Source: Acetobacteraceae bacterium (GTDB taxonomy: Bacteria; Pseudomonadota; Alphaproteobacteria; Acetobacterales; Acetobacteraceae). From it: DNA of 64,000 nucleotides. The notes beneath the pieces were generated by a model. That model did no database searches and was not told the DNA's origin. It worked only from the letters and a program-made list of their open reading frames with translations. Each line of letters begins with the position of its first letter. Position 1 is the stretch's first letter. The stretch lies in NCBI GenBank assembly GCA_030041375.1, contig JASHOA010000039.1:62001-126000 (forward strand), given 5' to 3'. The position numbers and the translations under genes are program-made. This document shows, in pieces, positions 53,901 through 62,773 of this stretch.

Positions 53901-54999
53901 GGCGGCCGGGCGCATCGAGCTTGGCGCTGGCATCGAGAAGGAGCGGTGCCTCGGCCAGGAGGTCGGGTGCCGGGCCGGGCAGCACGACGCCGGAGAGTTT
54001 GGCCTCGAGGTGGGCGAGGCCGCCGCTGCCGGCGAGGCTTGCCGTGATCCGCGAAATGTTCGCTCCGGCGGCGGAGAGGCCGGTCACGTCGAGGTTTCCG
54101 GCAAGATTGGGCGAAGTGAAGGGACCGTCGAGCCGCGCGTTGAGCGTCACGCCTCGCCAGGCGATTCCCGCTCGCGGCTGCATCGGCGGGGCGCTTGCGG
54201 AAATGGAGAGACTGGCGGAGCGGGCGGCGAGATCGATGCGTCCCGAGGCGCCGGCGACGAGAGGTCCAGCCATTGCCGCAATCTTGGCTGCGACCTCGGA
54301 ACGCGGTCCGGAAAGGTTGGCATCGAGGCGGATCGGGCCGGGCAGGGACAATCCGGCAAGGCCGGCGAGAAGGCCGTTGGCGGGCTCCCCGAGATGGGTG
54401 GTGAGCGCGACGCGGTCCGGAGTGAGCCTGGCATCGATCCGATAGCGGCCGCCGCCGGTGAGCGCATGCGCGTCGATTTTCAGGGCGGCGACACCGGCAT
54501 TCGTGCGCTCGCCGGAAGCGGTGACGGCAAGATCGAGTACGTGGCCAGCAAGGGCGGGGCTGATACGGAGCCGCTGCACGTCGAGTTCGTGGACGATGAG
54601 CGGCATCGGCTTTGCCGGTCGTGCAGGCGAAGGTGCCGCGTTTTCCGTTTGTTCTGCAGGCAGCCGAAGGAGATGCGCTTCCGGGGCGGTGAGGCGGTCG
54701 ACGAAGATGGTGCCGCCGAGGAGGCGCAGGGGACGCCAGTCGAGCACCACGTTACGCGCCGTGAGCCAGGGCCCGGATGCATCGGAAAGCACCAGGCGCT
54801 GGACGCGGATGTGCCCCGGCAGGGTCCCGGACAATCCCGCGACCTGCACGGTGCCGTCGGTGAAGCGGGGCACGAGGGCGGTGACGAGCGCGCGGCCGGG
54901 GCCGGTGTTGGCGCCGAGCAGTAGGAGCAGGAGAACGAGCAGCAGCGCGCCGAGCAAGCTGCCCGCACCGATGCCGACCCGCTTTGCCACGCTTCGCAT
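50977..54999 (-). CDS. tamB: Translocation and assembly module protein TamB
   Basis: This 1340-residue protein is anchored in the inner membrane by one N-terminal helix (GAGSLLGALLLVLLLLLLGAN). A very long beta-rich repeat region then spans the periplasm. The C-terminal DUF490/TamB domain (FNGGDLTDPSLDLVATTASRTTTATL to GLTYQFQY) ends in an aromatic residue. TamB works with TamA in outer-membrane protein insertion or lipid transport. Ala/Gly/Leu-rich low-complexity composition runs throughout. The ATG overlaps the tamA stop by one base. Confidence 0.92.
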   Translation of the reverse strand: MRSVAKRVGIGAGSLLGALLLVLLLLLLGANTGPGRALVTALVPRFTDGTVQVAGLSGTLPGHIRVQRLVLSDASGPWLTARNVVLDWRPLRLLGGTIFVDRLTAPEAHLLRLPAEQTENAAPSPARPAKPMPLIVHELDVQRLRISPALAGHVLDLAVTASGERTNAGVAALKIDAHALTGGGRYRIDARLTPDRVALTTHLGEPANGLLAGLAGLSLPGPIRLDANLSGPRSEVAAKIAAMAGPLVAGASGRIDLAARSASLSISASAPPMQPRAGIAWRGVTLNARLDGPFTSPNLAGNLDVTGLSAAGANISRITASLAGSGGLAHLEAKLSGVVLPGPAPDLLAEAPLLLDASAKLDAPGRPVSFTLRHPLIIVDGTAETAGAPTLVATIDLPDLTPLAAIAGLGTSGGASIKLSANKQPSGFALSLSSALALKAAPAPLLSLLGAAPRISLAVGLRNDTVTLSHLSLLGHAFSLHAHGDLSDGKIALAWQAALSDLAPLDAGLSGRIAATGTLEGRTDRMALAAQLGGTLGTATRPSQPFRASLAATGLPAAPSGSLVAETDLDGAPLGLALKATEDAGHTVVVTIEQAHWKGAHAQGALTFGAGTLPTGHLTFAAGNLGDFSSLIGPAFGGSADGSLTSESTPSGPRLLLDLRGASLAAAGVAIAKAHITATLDHPLGDRRFDSTLRLDGLSAGGVTATASMSAEGPFDALALRLNAASASFGATSLSAAALVNATAGDASLSALAADWHGEAARLLAPARIVFSPGVSIEGLRLGMAGAELDASGRISPNLAATLQLRNVSSALLAPFMPGLAFKGRLDAEAKLAGALVAPTGTLQLHGSNLGLSSGLTAGLPPANLDLTAALAGHTAHIRGALSAGSATRLTLSGTLPLASNGALGLSVAGDADLALLEPALAAGGRHIAGRLALDATARGTLASPVIAGTARLSGGMITDYQSGFALTAMAANIAIADGRIQIQDFHARAGPGTISLAGSIGALEPGVPVSLTVSAENAELLQSDLITARLDSHLVLTGLAERELSARGRVDIRRAEMQIPNSLPPDVAVLHVVRPGNKPAPSRADVPAIALDVTLEATRQIFIRGRGVDAEFGGRIHVSGTLSTPAPEGSFHLIRGQLSLAGQTLAFTSGTIGFNGGDLTDPSLDLVATTASRTTTATLTLSGTAQKPKVTLSSVPELPQDQVLAALLFGTSATSLSPFQLAEIASALASLTGAGPSIGDPLGTLRKGLGLDQLSVGSDASGNAAVQAGRYIAPGVYLGASQSAAGGGAQAQVKIDLTKHLQLNATVGNGAGSATAIGSATEPNTRNGSSVGLTYQFQY

Positions 55000-56834
55000 C
55001 AGAACGCCTGTCCGAGCCCGATATAGAGTTCGAACGAATCCCCGCCCGGCTCGCGGTTGAGGGGCACTGCCACATCCAGCCGGATTGGCCCGATCGGCGT
55101 GTAGTAGCGGAGCCCGGCGCCGGCGCCGAAGCGGAGTGTGCCGGAGAACGGATCGCCGTTGGTCGAGACCTGGCCCGCGTCGAGGAAGGTCGCGAACCCC
55201 CAGTTGGCGAAGACGCGCTGGCGCAGTTCCACGCTGGCGGCGGAGACGGCGGTGCCGCCTGTCGGCGTATCGTTCGGGAATTGCGGGCCAAGCGAGAGAA
55301 ATTTGTAGCCCCGCACGGTGCCGCTGCCGCCGGCATAGAGCCGCTTGTCCGCCGGGATGTTGGCGAGGCTAGTGCCGATCGCGGCGCCGATGAGGCCGCG
55401 TAGCGCGAGGATCGTGCGGGCGGGCTTCTCGCCGGCGAGGGGTGAAACATCGAGGTAGGTGGAAGCGGAGAGGTTGGCGAGGAGGAATGTGGCAGAGGGC
55501 GGGCCGAAGGAGGCTGTCGGTGTCAACTGAAGGTTGCCGCGGAGGCCCTCGGTCGGGTCGAGCAGGCTGTTCGTGTTGTCATAGGCGAGGCGCAGCGGCA
55601 GCCCGATCACCGTGAAGTCGTTGGTGATGCTGTTTTGGGTCACCTGCTCGCGCTCCGCAGCGAGCCCGAGGCTCGCCGTGAGGTGCGGATAGAGGGGGCG
55701 GGCGAGGGCGATCCCGGCGGTGACTGCGGTGCGGTCGTACGGGTCCAGGCTCTCATCGACCGTGCCGATTGTCGCGATGAGGGACTGGTCGGGGGCGAGG
55801 AAGTCGGGCTTGGTGAAGTTTGCGTTCACCTCGTAGCCGGGCCCGGTGATCGCGGTGCCGCCGAGCATGGTGGCGGCCGAAAGCTTGAGATCCTCGGCAT
55901 TGCCGAACAGGTTGCGATCCTCCCATGAGGCACTGAGCCCGACCCCGAGATCGGTCGAATAGGAGGCGCCGAGGCTTACCACGTGCAGCTTCCGCTCGCC
56001 CAGGACGACGCTGACGGGAAGACGGTTTTCGGCATCGGTTGTCGTGGCCGGCTGGATGCTGACGGACGAGAAGATGGGAAGTTCGGCCAGATTTGCGCGC
56101 GCCTTAGCGAGGGCGGCCGGGCTGAATGGTTCGCCGGGGTGGATCGTGAGGCGGCGGCGAACGAAGGACTCGTTCACGGTCTGAAGCCCGCTGATGCTGA
56201 TCGGCCCGAGATCGACGCGCGGTCCCGGATCGACAGTGAAGGTCACATCGAGTGTGCGGCTTGCCGGATTCAGGATGGCGAGCGGCTCGGAGACCTTGGC
56301 CAGCCCGTAGCCTTCGGCCCTGAGCGCATCGAGAAGCCGGGTGCCGGCGGCCAGGACATCGGCGGCGCGGGCCGGCTGGCCCGGGGCAAGGCGGAACGCT
56401 TCCCGCGCTTTCTCCGGAACCGTGCCGACGATCTCGACCCGGCCGAGATGGAACAGGGATCCGGGACGGAACGAGATGCTGATGGTGAGCGGCGGCTGGG
56501 CAGGGAGTCCGGCCAGGAGCGTTGGCAGGTCGGGGTTATCGAGGCGCTGCCCGGCGATGATGATGGTCACTTGCGGATCGTAGTAACCGAAGCTTTCGAG
56601 CACGGTCCGGAAGCGGGCCTCGTCGTTGCGGGCGCGGCCGATCAAAGCGAAGGTGCCGATGGGAGAGGCCTTCCGGAGGCTCGCGAGAGTGGAGCTGGCG
56701 GCGAGGGCCTGGTCGAGCTTGGCATTGCCCGTGGGTGCCAGGGCGACAGTGTAAGGCTTGGGGCCGGCAGCCGGGACGCCCGGGCAGAGCAGGACCAGGG
56801 CGATGAGAGCGAGGGGCCGGAGGAGACAGCGCAC
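54999..56834 (-). CDS. tamA: Outer-membrane assembly protein TamA (Omp85 family)
   Basis: This ~611-residue protein has a signal peptide (VRCLLRPLALIALVLLCPGVPAAG). POTRA domains follow (ISISFRPGSLFHLGRVEIVG; ISISGLQTVNESFVRRRLTIHPGEPF in pattern). A C-terminal 16-strand barrel contains the VRGYKFLSLGP lid motif and ends in a terminal phenylalanine (ELYIGLGQAF). The start is a GTG; the frame runs further upstream across tRNA-Cys, which was taken as non-coding. Confidence 0.9.
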   Translation of the reverse strand: MRCLLRPLALIALVLLCPGVPAAGPKPYTVALAPTGNAKLDQALAASSTLASLRKASPIGTFALIGRARNDEARFRTVLESFGYYDPQVTIIIAGQRLDNPDLPTLLAGLPAQPPLTISISFRPGSLFHLGRVEIVGTVPEKAREAFRLAPGQPARAADVLAAGTRLLDALRAEGYGLAKVSEPLAILNPASRTLDVTFTVDPGPRVDLGPISISGLQTVNESFVRRRLTIHPGEPFSPAALAKARANLAELPIFSSVSIQPATTTDAENRLPVSVVLGERKLHVVSLGASYSTDLGVGLSASWEDRNLFGNAEDLKLSAATMLGGTAITGPGYEVNANFTKPDFLAPDQSLIATIGTVDESLDPYDRTAVTAGIALARPLYPHLTASLGLAAEREQVTQNSITNDFTVIGLPLRLAYDNTNSLLDPTEGLRGNLQLTPTASFGPPSATFLLANLSASTYLDVSPLAGEKPARTILALRGLIGAAIGTSLANIPADKRLYAGGSGTVRGYKFLSLGPQFPNDTPTGGTAVSAASVELRQRVFANWGFATFLDAGQVSTNGDPFSGTLRFGAGAGLRYYTPIGPIRLDVAVPLNREPGGDSFELYIGLGQAF

Positions 56835-56895
56835 GAGGAGAGACTTGCCACGGTGCCGGGGGCATTCTCCAGCAGATCCGGGCAGGCAGGCTTCA

Positions 56896-56966
56896 AGGTC
56901 CGGGCCGGAATCGAACCGACGTACGCGGATTTGCAGTCCGCTGCATGACCACTCTGCCACCGGACC
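56896..56966 (-). tRNA. tRNA-Cys (anticodon GCA)
   Basis: A 71-base cloverleaf on the minus strand. Acceptor arms GGTCCGG/CCGGACC, T as discriminator (typical of tRNA-Cys), anticodon stem-loop GGACTGCAAATCC giving GCA, T-arm CGGTTCGATTCCG. CCA is not encoded. It lies between the tamA start and the divergent pcm gene. Confidence 0.96.
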
Positions 56967-57106
56967 GGCGGGCGAGGGGCGCCGTTATCGGCTGCGGCTT
57001 TGCGGCTGGTCAAGACCGGCCGCACGGAATGAGAGGGTGGCGGGCGGGCGGCGAGGCGTTTATGAAATGGACTGCCCGCCCCTGTCAGCAGCTTTGCCTG
57101 GGTCCC

Positions 57107-57775
57107 ATGGATCAGAACGCGTTCGACTTTGCGCTCGCCCGCATGCACATGGTCGAGAGCCAGGTTCGTCCGAACCTGGTGAGCGATCCGCGGATTTTGG
57201 CGGCCATGAGCACGCTGCCGCGCGAGCGGTTCGTTCCGCCCGAACGCGCGGCCGTCGCCTACTCCGACGCCGCCGTGCCGCTGGGCGCGGGGCGGGTGCT
57301 GATGGCACCGATGGAGCTGGCCCGACTGGTGCAGCTTGCGCGGCCGGTCAAGGGTGAACGGGCGCTGGTGGTGGCCGCGGGAACGGGCTACGGGGCGGCG
57401 GTGCTGGCGGAATGTGGCGCCGCTGTCACGGCGCTCGAAGAGGATCGGCGATTGCTGGCGATCGCGCGTTCGGTGCTGCCGGCGACGAGCCCTTCGGTTG
57501 CCATCGTCGCCGGGCCGCTCGCAGACGGCTGGCCGGCCAGGGCACCATGGCACATCGTGCTGATCGAAGGGGCGGTGAAGGAGATCCCGCCGGCCATCGT
57601 CGGGCAGTTGAACCAGGGTGGCGGACGGCTGGTGACGGTGCTGGCGCCGCGGCCTGGCAGCGGGCAGGCGGTTCTTGGTTGCCCAAGCGCCGGCGGCCTG
57701 GCGCTGAGCAGCGCGTTCGATTGCGCGACAGCGCTGTTGCCGTCACTCATCCCGGCTCCGCTCTTCAGCTTCTAG
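57107..57775 (+). CDS. pcm: Protein-L-isoaspartate O-methyltransferase family protein
   Basis: This 222-residue SAM-dependent methyltransferase shows MVESQVRPNLVSDPRILAAM, LPRERFVPPERAAVAYSD and the SAM-binding LVVAAGTGYGAAVLAECGAAVTALEED in pattern. The glycine-rich loop AGTGYG replaces the usual GSGSGY. The C-terminal third is short. In related alphaproteobacteria a Pcm-like gene commonly precedes tolC, as here. Repair of isoaspartyl residues is the family role but unproven for this clade. The ATG MDQNAFDFALARMHM was chosen by similarity. Confidence 0.87.
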   Translation: MDQNAFDFALARMHMVESQVRPNLVSDPRILAAMSTLPRERFVPPERAAVAYSDAAVPLGAGRVLMAPMELARLVQLARPVKGERALVVAAGTGYGAAVLAECGAAVTALEEDRRLLAIARSVLPATSPSVAIVAGPLADGWPARAPWHIVLIEGAVKEIPPAIVGQLNQGGGRLVTVLAPRPGSGQAVLGCPSAGGLALSSAFDCATALLPSLIPAPLFSF

Positions 57776-57978
57776 CGGGCATGTTTGTGAGAATGCGGGG
57801 ATTGGGAATGGGCAGCGGGAGAGGGACCAGGCGGCGGGTATCAGATCCCGCCGAAAGCTGGTACGACGTTGGCGACGTTCGGGCCCCAGTGCGGCGAACG
57901 CCCATGGCCGTATCGAAGCCTTCTCGGGAAAGGAGGGAAATGTGAGCGGCCTGGCGACGAAGGAGGATCGCAACGGAG

Positions 57979-59445
57979 ATGAGTAGCATGGTGCTGCGAT
58001 GCGGGCTGGCGTTCGGGGCCGTTTTGGCGTTCGGGATTCCGGCGGCGGGCGCGCAGCCTGTCACACTCGACCAGGCTCTGGTCGCGGCCTACCAGACCAA
58101 TCCCCAGTTGCTGGCCGAGCGGGCGAACCTGAACTCGGTGGCGGAGGGTGTGCCGAAGGCGCTGAGTGGCTGGCGCCCGACAGTGGTGCTGAGCGGCAGC
58201 CTGGGATACACGGCCGGGAGCCAGCGGACCCTCAACTCGCCGCCGCCCTTCTCGCCTGGCGGTGTGCTCATTACCGACCTCAATCGCGACACGATGGCCG
58301 GGCAGGCGACGGTCACGCAGCCGATCTTCCAGGGCGGCAAGACCCGGGCCAGCTACAATCAGGCGCAAAACCTTCTGCGGGCGGAAAGGGCGCAGCTGAT
58401 TGCGACCGAGGAGTCGGTGTTTGGCAGCGTCGTTTCCGCATATGTGGGCGTGATCGAGAACCGCGCGCTGGTCGCCGTGAACCAGAGCAACGTGACCGTG
58501 CTCCAGCAGCAGTTGGAGTCGAGCGAGGATCGCTTCCGGGTCGGTGAATTGACGCAGACCGATGTCGCGCAGGCGCAGGCGGCGCTCGCATTGGGCCAGT
58601 CGCAGCTCGAAACGGCCAAGGGGAATCTCGAGACCGCTCTCGCGACCTATCTCCAGACGATCGGACAGGCGGCGGCGGACAAGCTGGCAAATCCGCAGCC
58701 GCTGGCGTTGCCGGTGAATTCGGCGGACGCGGCCGACGCAGCGGCGGCCGCGAACAACCCGACCGTCATCAACGCGCTCTTCAATGTGGCGGCGGCGAAG
58801 AATGGTGTGGATATTGCCTTCTCGGCGCTGATGCCGACGGTGAACGTGCAGGGGACTGCCTTCCAGGAGACCAACCCGACCCTGCCGGATTCGCGCCTCG
58901 GCGGCTGGGCGGCGACGGTCAATCTCACTGTGCCGCTCTATCAGGGCGGAGGGGAGTATGCGACCGTACGGCAGGCCAAGCAGAATCAGGACAAGGCCGT
59001 GCAGACCCTGGACAATGCGCGGCGCGCCGCTGTCCAGGAGGCCTCGCAGGCCTGGCAGACGCTGATTGCGGCGCAGGCGGCAATCGTCAGCGCACGGGCC
59101 GCCGTGGCCGCCAACCGGATTGCCCTCGAAGGGACCGAGCGCGAGGCGATTGTCGGCACGGCGACCACACTCGACGTATTGACCGTGCAACAGAATCTCC
59201 TCAACTCGGCGACCACCCTGGTGCAGAACCTGGCCAGCCTCATCACCGCTTCGTACGATGTGGCATCGGCGATCGGGCGGTTGACGGCACGCGACCTGAA
59301 GCTGCCCGTCCCGTACTATGACGAGAATGCGTATTACCGTTCGGTGCGTGACGCCTGGATCGGGGTCGGCGGCCCGGCGCTGACCAATGACACGACGCCG
59401 GAAGGGCTGCCGCTGCCGCCCGCGCCACCCGGTGCGAAGCAGTAA
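57979..59445 (+). CDS. tolC: TolC-family outer-membrane efflux protein
   Basis: This 488-residue outer-membrane channel protein has a signal peptide (MSSMVLRCGLAFGAVLAFGIPAAGA). Two internally duplicated OEP domains follow: TLDQALVAAYQTNPQL, RFRVGELTQTDVAQAQAAL and the second-half NLTVPLYQGGGEYATVRQAKQNQ with ATTLDVLTVQQNLLNS. A Pro-rich tail ends the protein. It pairs with ABC or RND exporters and type I secretion. GGAG precedes the ATG. Confidence 0.92.
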   Translation: MSSMVLRCGLAFGAVLAFGIPAAGAQPVTLDQALVAAYQTNPQLLAERANLNSVAEGVPKALSGWRPTVVLSGSLGYTAGSQRTLNSPPPFSPGGVLITDLNRDTMAGQATVTQPIFQGGKTRASYNQAQNLLRAERAQLIATEESVFGSVVSAYVGVIENRALVAVNQSNVTVLQQQLESSEDRFRVGELTQTDVAQAQAALALGQSQLETAKGNLETALATYLQTIGQAAADKLANPQPLALPVNSADAADAAAAANNPTVINALFNVAAAKNGVDIAFSALMPTVNVQGTAFQETNPTLPDSRLGGWAATVNLTVPLYQGGGEYATVRQAKQNQDKAVQTLDNARRAAVQEASQAWQTLIAAQAAIVSARAAVAANRIALEGTEREAIVGTATTLDVLTVQQNLLNSATTLVQNLASLITASYDVASAIGRLTARDLKLPVPYYDENAYYRSVRDAWIGVGGPALTNDTTPEGLPLPPAPPGAKQ

Positions 59446-59454
59446 GGTGCTGAG

Positions 59455-60003
59455 ATGAGCGGACCCTCCAAGCAGGTCGCGCCAAAGCTGGCAGACCCGG
59501 CCGGCAGCTTGCCCGCGGGGGCGGCTGCCGATCCGACCATGGAGGACATCCTGGCCTCGATCCGGCGAATTTTGAACGAAGAAGGGACGCCCGCTGCGCC
59601 GCCGGAGCGGCGTGAAGAGGTTCTGGTGCTGGATGACTCGATGATGGTTTCCGATCCCGATCCGACCGCGGCGGCCGTTGCGCACGAGCTGCCTCTGGGT
59701 GCGCCGTCGGGCGCGCCTGCCGCCATCCCGGAAGAGGCTTCGCCGCCGGACGCGGCGGCGGCCGGCCGGCTCGTAGCGCCTGAAGCGGCCGCGGCGGCGG
59801 CCGCGGCGGTGGGCGGCATGGTGAAGCGGCTTGCGAGCGAGCGCAGCACGGCGGTCCATCGCGGCGGGCCGACGATCGAAGACCTGGTGCGCGAGGAGTT
59901 ACGTCCGCTCTTGAAGTCCTGGCTCGATGCAAACCTGCCGGCGCTGGTCGAGCGCGTCGTGCGGGTGGAGATAGAACGGGTACTCGGCCGCACCGTTGCC
60001 TGA
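59455..60003 (+). CDS. popZ: PopZ family polar organising protein (DUF2497)
   Basis: This 182-residue protein has the two PopZ ends. The N-terminal helix DPTMEDILASIRRILNEE binds partners. The C-terminal block PTIEDLVREELRPLLKSWLDANLPALVERVVRVEIERV mediates oligomerisation (both quoted in pattern). A Pro/Ala/acidic disordered spacer with an Ala run lies between. PopZ anchors centromeres at the cell pole in alphaproteobacteria. It starts 9 bases after tolC. Confidence 0.92.
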   Translation: MSGPSKQVAPKLADPAGSLPAGAAADPTMEDILASIRRILNEEGTPAAPPERREEVLVLDDSMMVSDPDPTAAAVAHELPLGAPSGAPAAIPEEASPPDAAAAGRLVAPEAAAAAAAAVGGMVKRLASERSTAVHRGGPTIEDLVREELRPLLKSWLDANLPALVERVVRVEIERVLGRTVA

Positions 60004-60047
60004 AAGGGCTCTTGCGGAGACATTCGCGGGCGGCCAAACCACCAGCC

Positions 60048-62738
60048 ATGCTTGAGAAGACGTACGACCCGGCGGCGATCGAAGCGCTGCGTTACGCCGA
60101 ATGGGAACGGAACGGCGCCTTTGCCGCGCATCCCGAGAGTGATGCGGCGCCGTTCACGATCATGATTCCGCCGCCGAACGTGACCGGCAGCCTGCACATG
60201 GGCCATGCGCTGACTTTCACCATCCAGGACACGCTGATCCGCTGGCGGCGGATGCAGGGGCGGGATGCGCTCTGGCAGCCCGGCACGGACCATGCCGGAA
60301 TCGCCACGCAAATGGTGGTGGAGCGGCTGCTGGCCGAGCAGCAATCGAGCCGGGAGAAACTGGGCCGCACCGCCTTCGTGGAGCGCGTCTGGCGCTGGCG
60401 CGAGGAATCGGGTGGTACGATCACGCGCCAGTTGCGCCGGCTGGGCGCTTCGCTCGACTGGCCGCGCGAGCGCTTCACGATGGATGAGGGCCTTTCGCGG
60501 GCGGTCAGGCGCGTGTTCGTGACGCTGCATCGAGACGGGCTGATCTACCGGGCGCGGCGGCTCGTGAACTGGGATCCGAAGTTCCAGTCGGCGATTTCCG
60601 ACCTCGAAGTGGAAAGCCGCGAGACCAGGGGGACGCTCTGGTACATCCGCTATCCGCTGGAAGGGACGGACGGGGCGTTCATTACGGTCGCGACGACGCG
60701 GCCCGAGACCATGCTGGGCGATGTCGCGGTGGCCGTGCATCCCGGGGATGAACGCTACCGCGGGCTGGTCGGGCGGCATGCGATTCTGCCGCTGGTAGGG
60801 CGGCGGCTGCCAATTATTGCCGATGCCTACTCCGATCCTGGGAAAGGCACCGGGGCGGTGAAGATTACGCCAGCGCACGACTTCAACGATTTCAAAGTGG
60901 GTGAGCGGCACGCACTTCCGATGCCCTCGGTGCTCGATCGGGAAGCGCGGATCCGGCTCGACGAGATCGCGGCGAGTTTTGCCGCGGCGCCCGGCGTTGC
61001 CGATCACGAATTCCTGCGCGGCCTTGGCGGAGAGGACCGTTTCAGCGCGCGCGAAGCGATCGTGCAAAAGCTTGCTGCGCTTGGGTTGCTCGAAAAATCC
61101 GAACCGCAACTGCATCAGGTGCCGCACGGAGACCGCTCGGGGGTGCCGATCGAGCCGCTGCTCACCTGGCAATGGTTCTGCAATGCCGTGGAGCTTGCGA
61201 AGCCGGCGATGGCGGCGGTGGAGGACGGGCGAACCCAGTTCGTTCCGAAGCAATGGGAGAACACGTTCTTCGCCTGGATGCGCAACCTCGAACCCTGGTG
61301 CATCAGCCGCCAGCTCTGGTGGGGCCATCGTATTCCGGCCTGGTACGGCCCGGATGCAACGATTTTCGTTGCCGAGACGGCTGAAGAGGCGAAAGCGGCG
61401 GCGGCTTCACATTACGGGAAGATAACGGAACTCCGCCAGGACGAAGACGTGCTCGACACCTGGTTCAGCTCGGCTCTCTGGCCGTTCTCGACCCTGGGGT
61501 GGCCGCAGGAAACGCCCGCGCTCGCGCGCTACTATCCGGGCGACGTGCTGGTGACCGGCTTCGATATCATCTTCTTCTGGGTCGCCCGGATGATGATGAT
61601 GGGACATCATTTCATGCACGATGTGCCCTTCCGCACCGTCTATATCCACGGGCTGGTGCGCGATCCGCGCGGACAGAAGATGTCGAAGTCCAAGGGCAAC
61701 ATCATCGATCCGCTGGAGCTGATCGATCGCTACGGGGCCGATGCACTGCGCTTTGCGATCGTCCAGCTCACCGGGCCCGGGCGGGACATCAAACTCGGGG
61801 TGGAGCGCGTCGAGGCGGCGCGGAGTTTCATCACCAAAATCTGGAATGCGGCGCGCTTCTGCGAAATGAACGAGGTCCGGCCCGATCCGGATTTCCGGCC
61901 GGAATCGGCGCGGCTTCCGCTCTGTCGCTGGGCGATGGATGCCCTCAATCGCGCGATCGGCGAGGCGACGGCCGCGCTCGAGGCATTCCGCTTCGATGAA
62001 TACGGCGCCGTTTGTCACCGGTTCGCTTGGCACCAGTTCTGCGACTGGTTCGTTGAACTCGCCAAGCCGGTGCTCGCCGCCGGCGGGGCGGAGGCAGCGG
62101 AAGTGCGTGCCACCGCCGCGCATGTGCTCGGGCAGCTTCTCTCTCTGCTGCACCCGGCGATTCCCTTCGTGAGCGAAGAGCTGTGGGACCGGCTTGGTTA
62201 TGGCGCATCGGGCAGCCTGATCCGGGCCGCCTGGCCCGCGCCGTCGCGGATTGCGGATGCGGAAGCGGCGCGGAAAGAGCTGGACTGGGTAGTGCGGCTG
62301 ATCGGCGAAATTCGCGCTGTGCGTGCCGAGATGAACGTGCCGCCGGCGATCCTGGTGCCGATCCTGCTCAAGGATGCGCTGCCCGCAACGCTGGCGCTGG
62401 CCCGGCGGTGGCAGGAGGCGATTGGCCGGCTTGCCCGTGTCCCGGAAATCCGCCCGCTCGATGGCGAGATGCCGCGCGGCGTGGCGCAGGCGATGGTGGA
62501 TGAGGCGACGGTGATTCTGCCGCTTGCCGAAATCGTCGATCTCGCAGCCGAACGCGCGAGGCTCGACCGCGAGCGCGGGAAGGTGGGGCGGGAGGCCGAA
62601 CGGCTCAAACAGAAGCTTGCCGACACGGCCTTCGTCAGCCGCGCGCCGGAAGAGGTGGTCGAAGAGAATCGCGAGCGTCTCACGGCGGCGGAGGCCGAAC
62701 TGGCGCGTCTCGAGGCTGCGCTCCGGCGCATTGCCTGA
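60048..62738 (+). CDS. valS: Valyl-tRNA synthetase
   Basis: This 896-residue class I synthetase has the HIGH-type motif PPPNVTGSLHMGHALT near residue 40. The editing domain contains TTRPETMLGDVAVAVHP and GTGAVKITPAHDFND, and the KMSKS loop is GQKMSKSKGNIID near 545. A C-terminal coiled coil (RARLDRERGKVGREAERLKQK) is present. It charges tRNA-Val. The ATG MLEKTYDPAAIE fits the family; a TTG 12 codons earlier was rejected. Confidence 0.97.
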   Translation: MLEKTYDPAAIEALRYAEWERNGAFAAHPESDAAPFTIMIPPPNVTGSLHMGHALTFTIQDTLIRWRRMQGRDALWQPGTDHAGIATQMVVERLLAEQQSSREKLGRTAFVERVWRWREESGGTITRQLRRLGASLDWPRERFTMDEGLSRAVRRVFVTLHRDGLIYRARRLVNWDPKFQSAISDLEVESRETRGTLWYIRYPLEGTDGAFITVATTRPETMLGDVAVAVHPGDERYRGLVGRHAILPLVGRRLPIIADAYSDPGKGTGAVKITPAHDFNDFKVGERHALPMPSVLDREARIRLDEIAASFAAAPGVADHEFLRGLGGEDRFSAREAIVQKLAALGLLEKSEPQLHQVPHGDRSGVPIEPLLTWQWFCNAVELAKPAMAAVEDGRTQFVPKQWENTFFAWMRNLEPWCISRQLWWGHRIPAWYGPDATIFVAETAEEAKAAAASHYGKITELRQDEDVLDTWFSSALWPFSTLGWPQETPALARYYPGDVLVTGFDIIFFWVARMMMMGHHFMHDVPFRTVYIHGLVRDPRGQKMSKSKGNIIDPLELIDRYGADALRFAIVQLTGPGRDIKLGVERVEAARSFITKIWNAARFCEMNEVRPDPDFRPESARLPLCRWAMDALNRAIGEATAALEAFRFDEYGAVCHRFAWHQFCDWFVELAKPVLAAGGAEAAEVRATAAHVLGQLLSLLHPAIPFVSEELWDRLGYGASGSLIRAAWPAPSRIADAEAARKELDWVVRLIGEIRAVRAEMNVPPAILVPILLKDALPATLALARRWQEAIGRLARVPEIRPLDGEMPRGVAQAMVDEATVILPLAEIVDLAAERARLDRERGKVGREAERLKQKLADTAFVSRAPEEVVEENRERLTAAEAELARLEAALRRIA

Positions 62739-62773
62739 CGTTCATTGTCACCCCGGAGAGGGAGGAGAGGCTG

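Noticed and set aside
51425-54924. Long plus-strand frames across tamB
   Set aside because: Shadow frames of a low-complexity Ala/Gly/Leu-rich gene; the minus-strand protein has the TamB anchor and C-terminal domain.
56835-56960. N-terminal extension of tamA upstream of its GTG
   Set aside because: It runs through tRNA-Cys and lacks a signal peptide; the GTG start gives a clean signal peptide.
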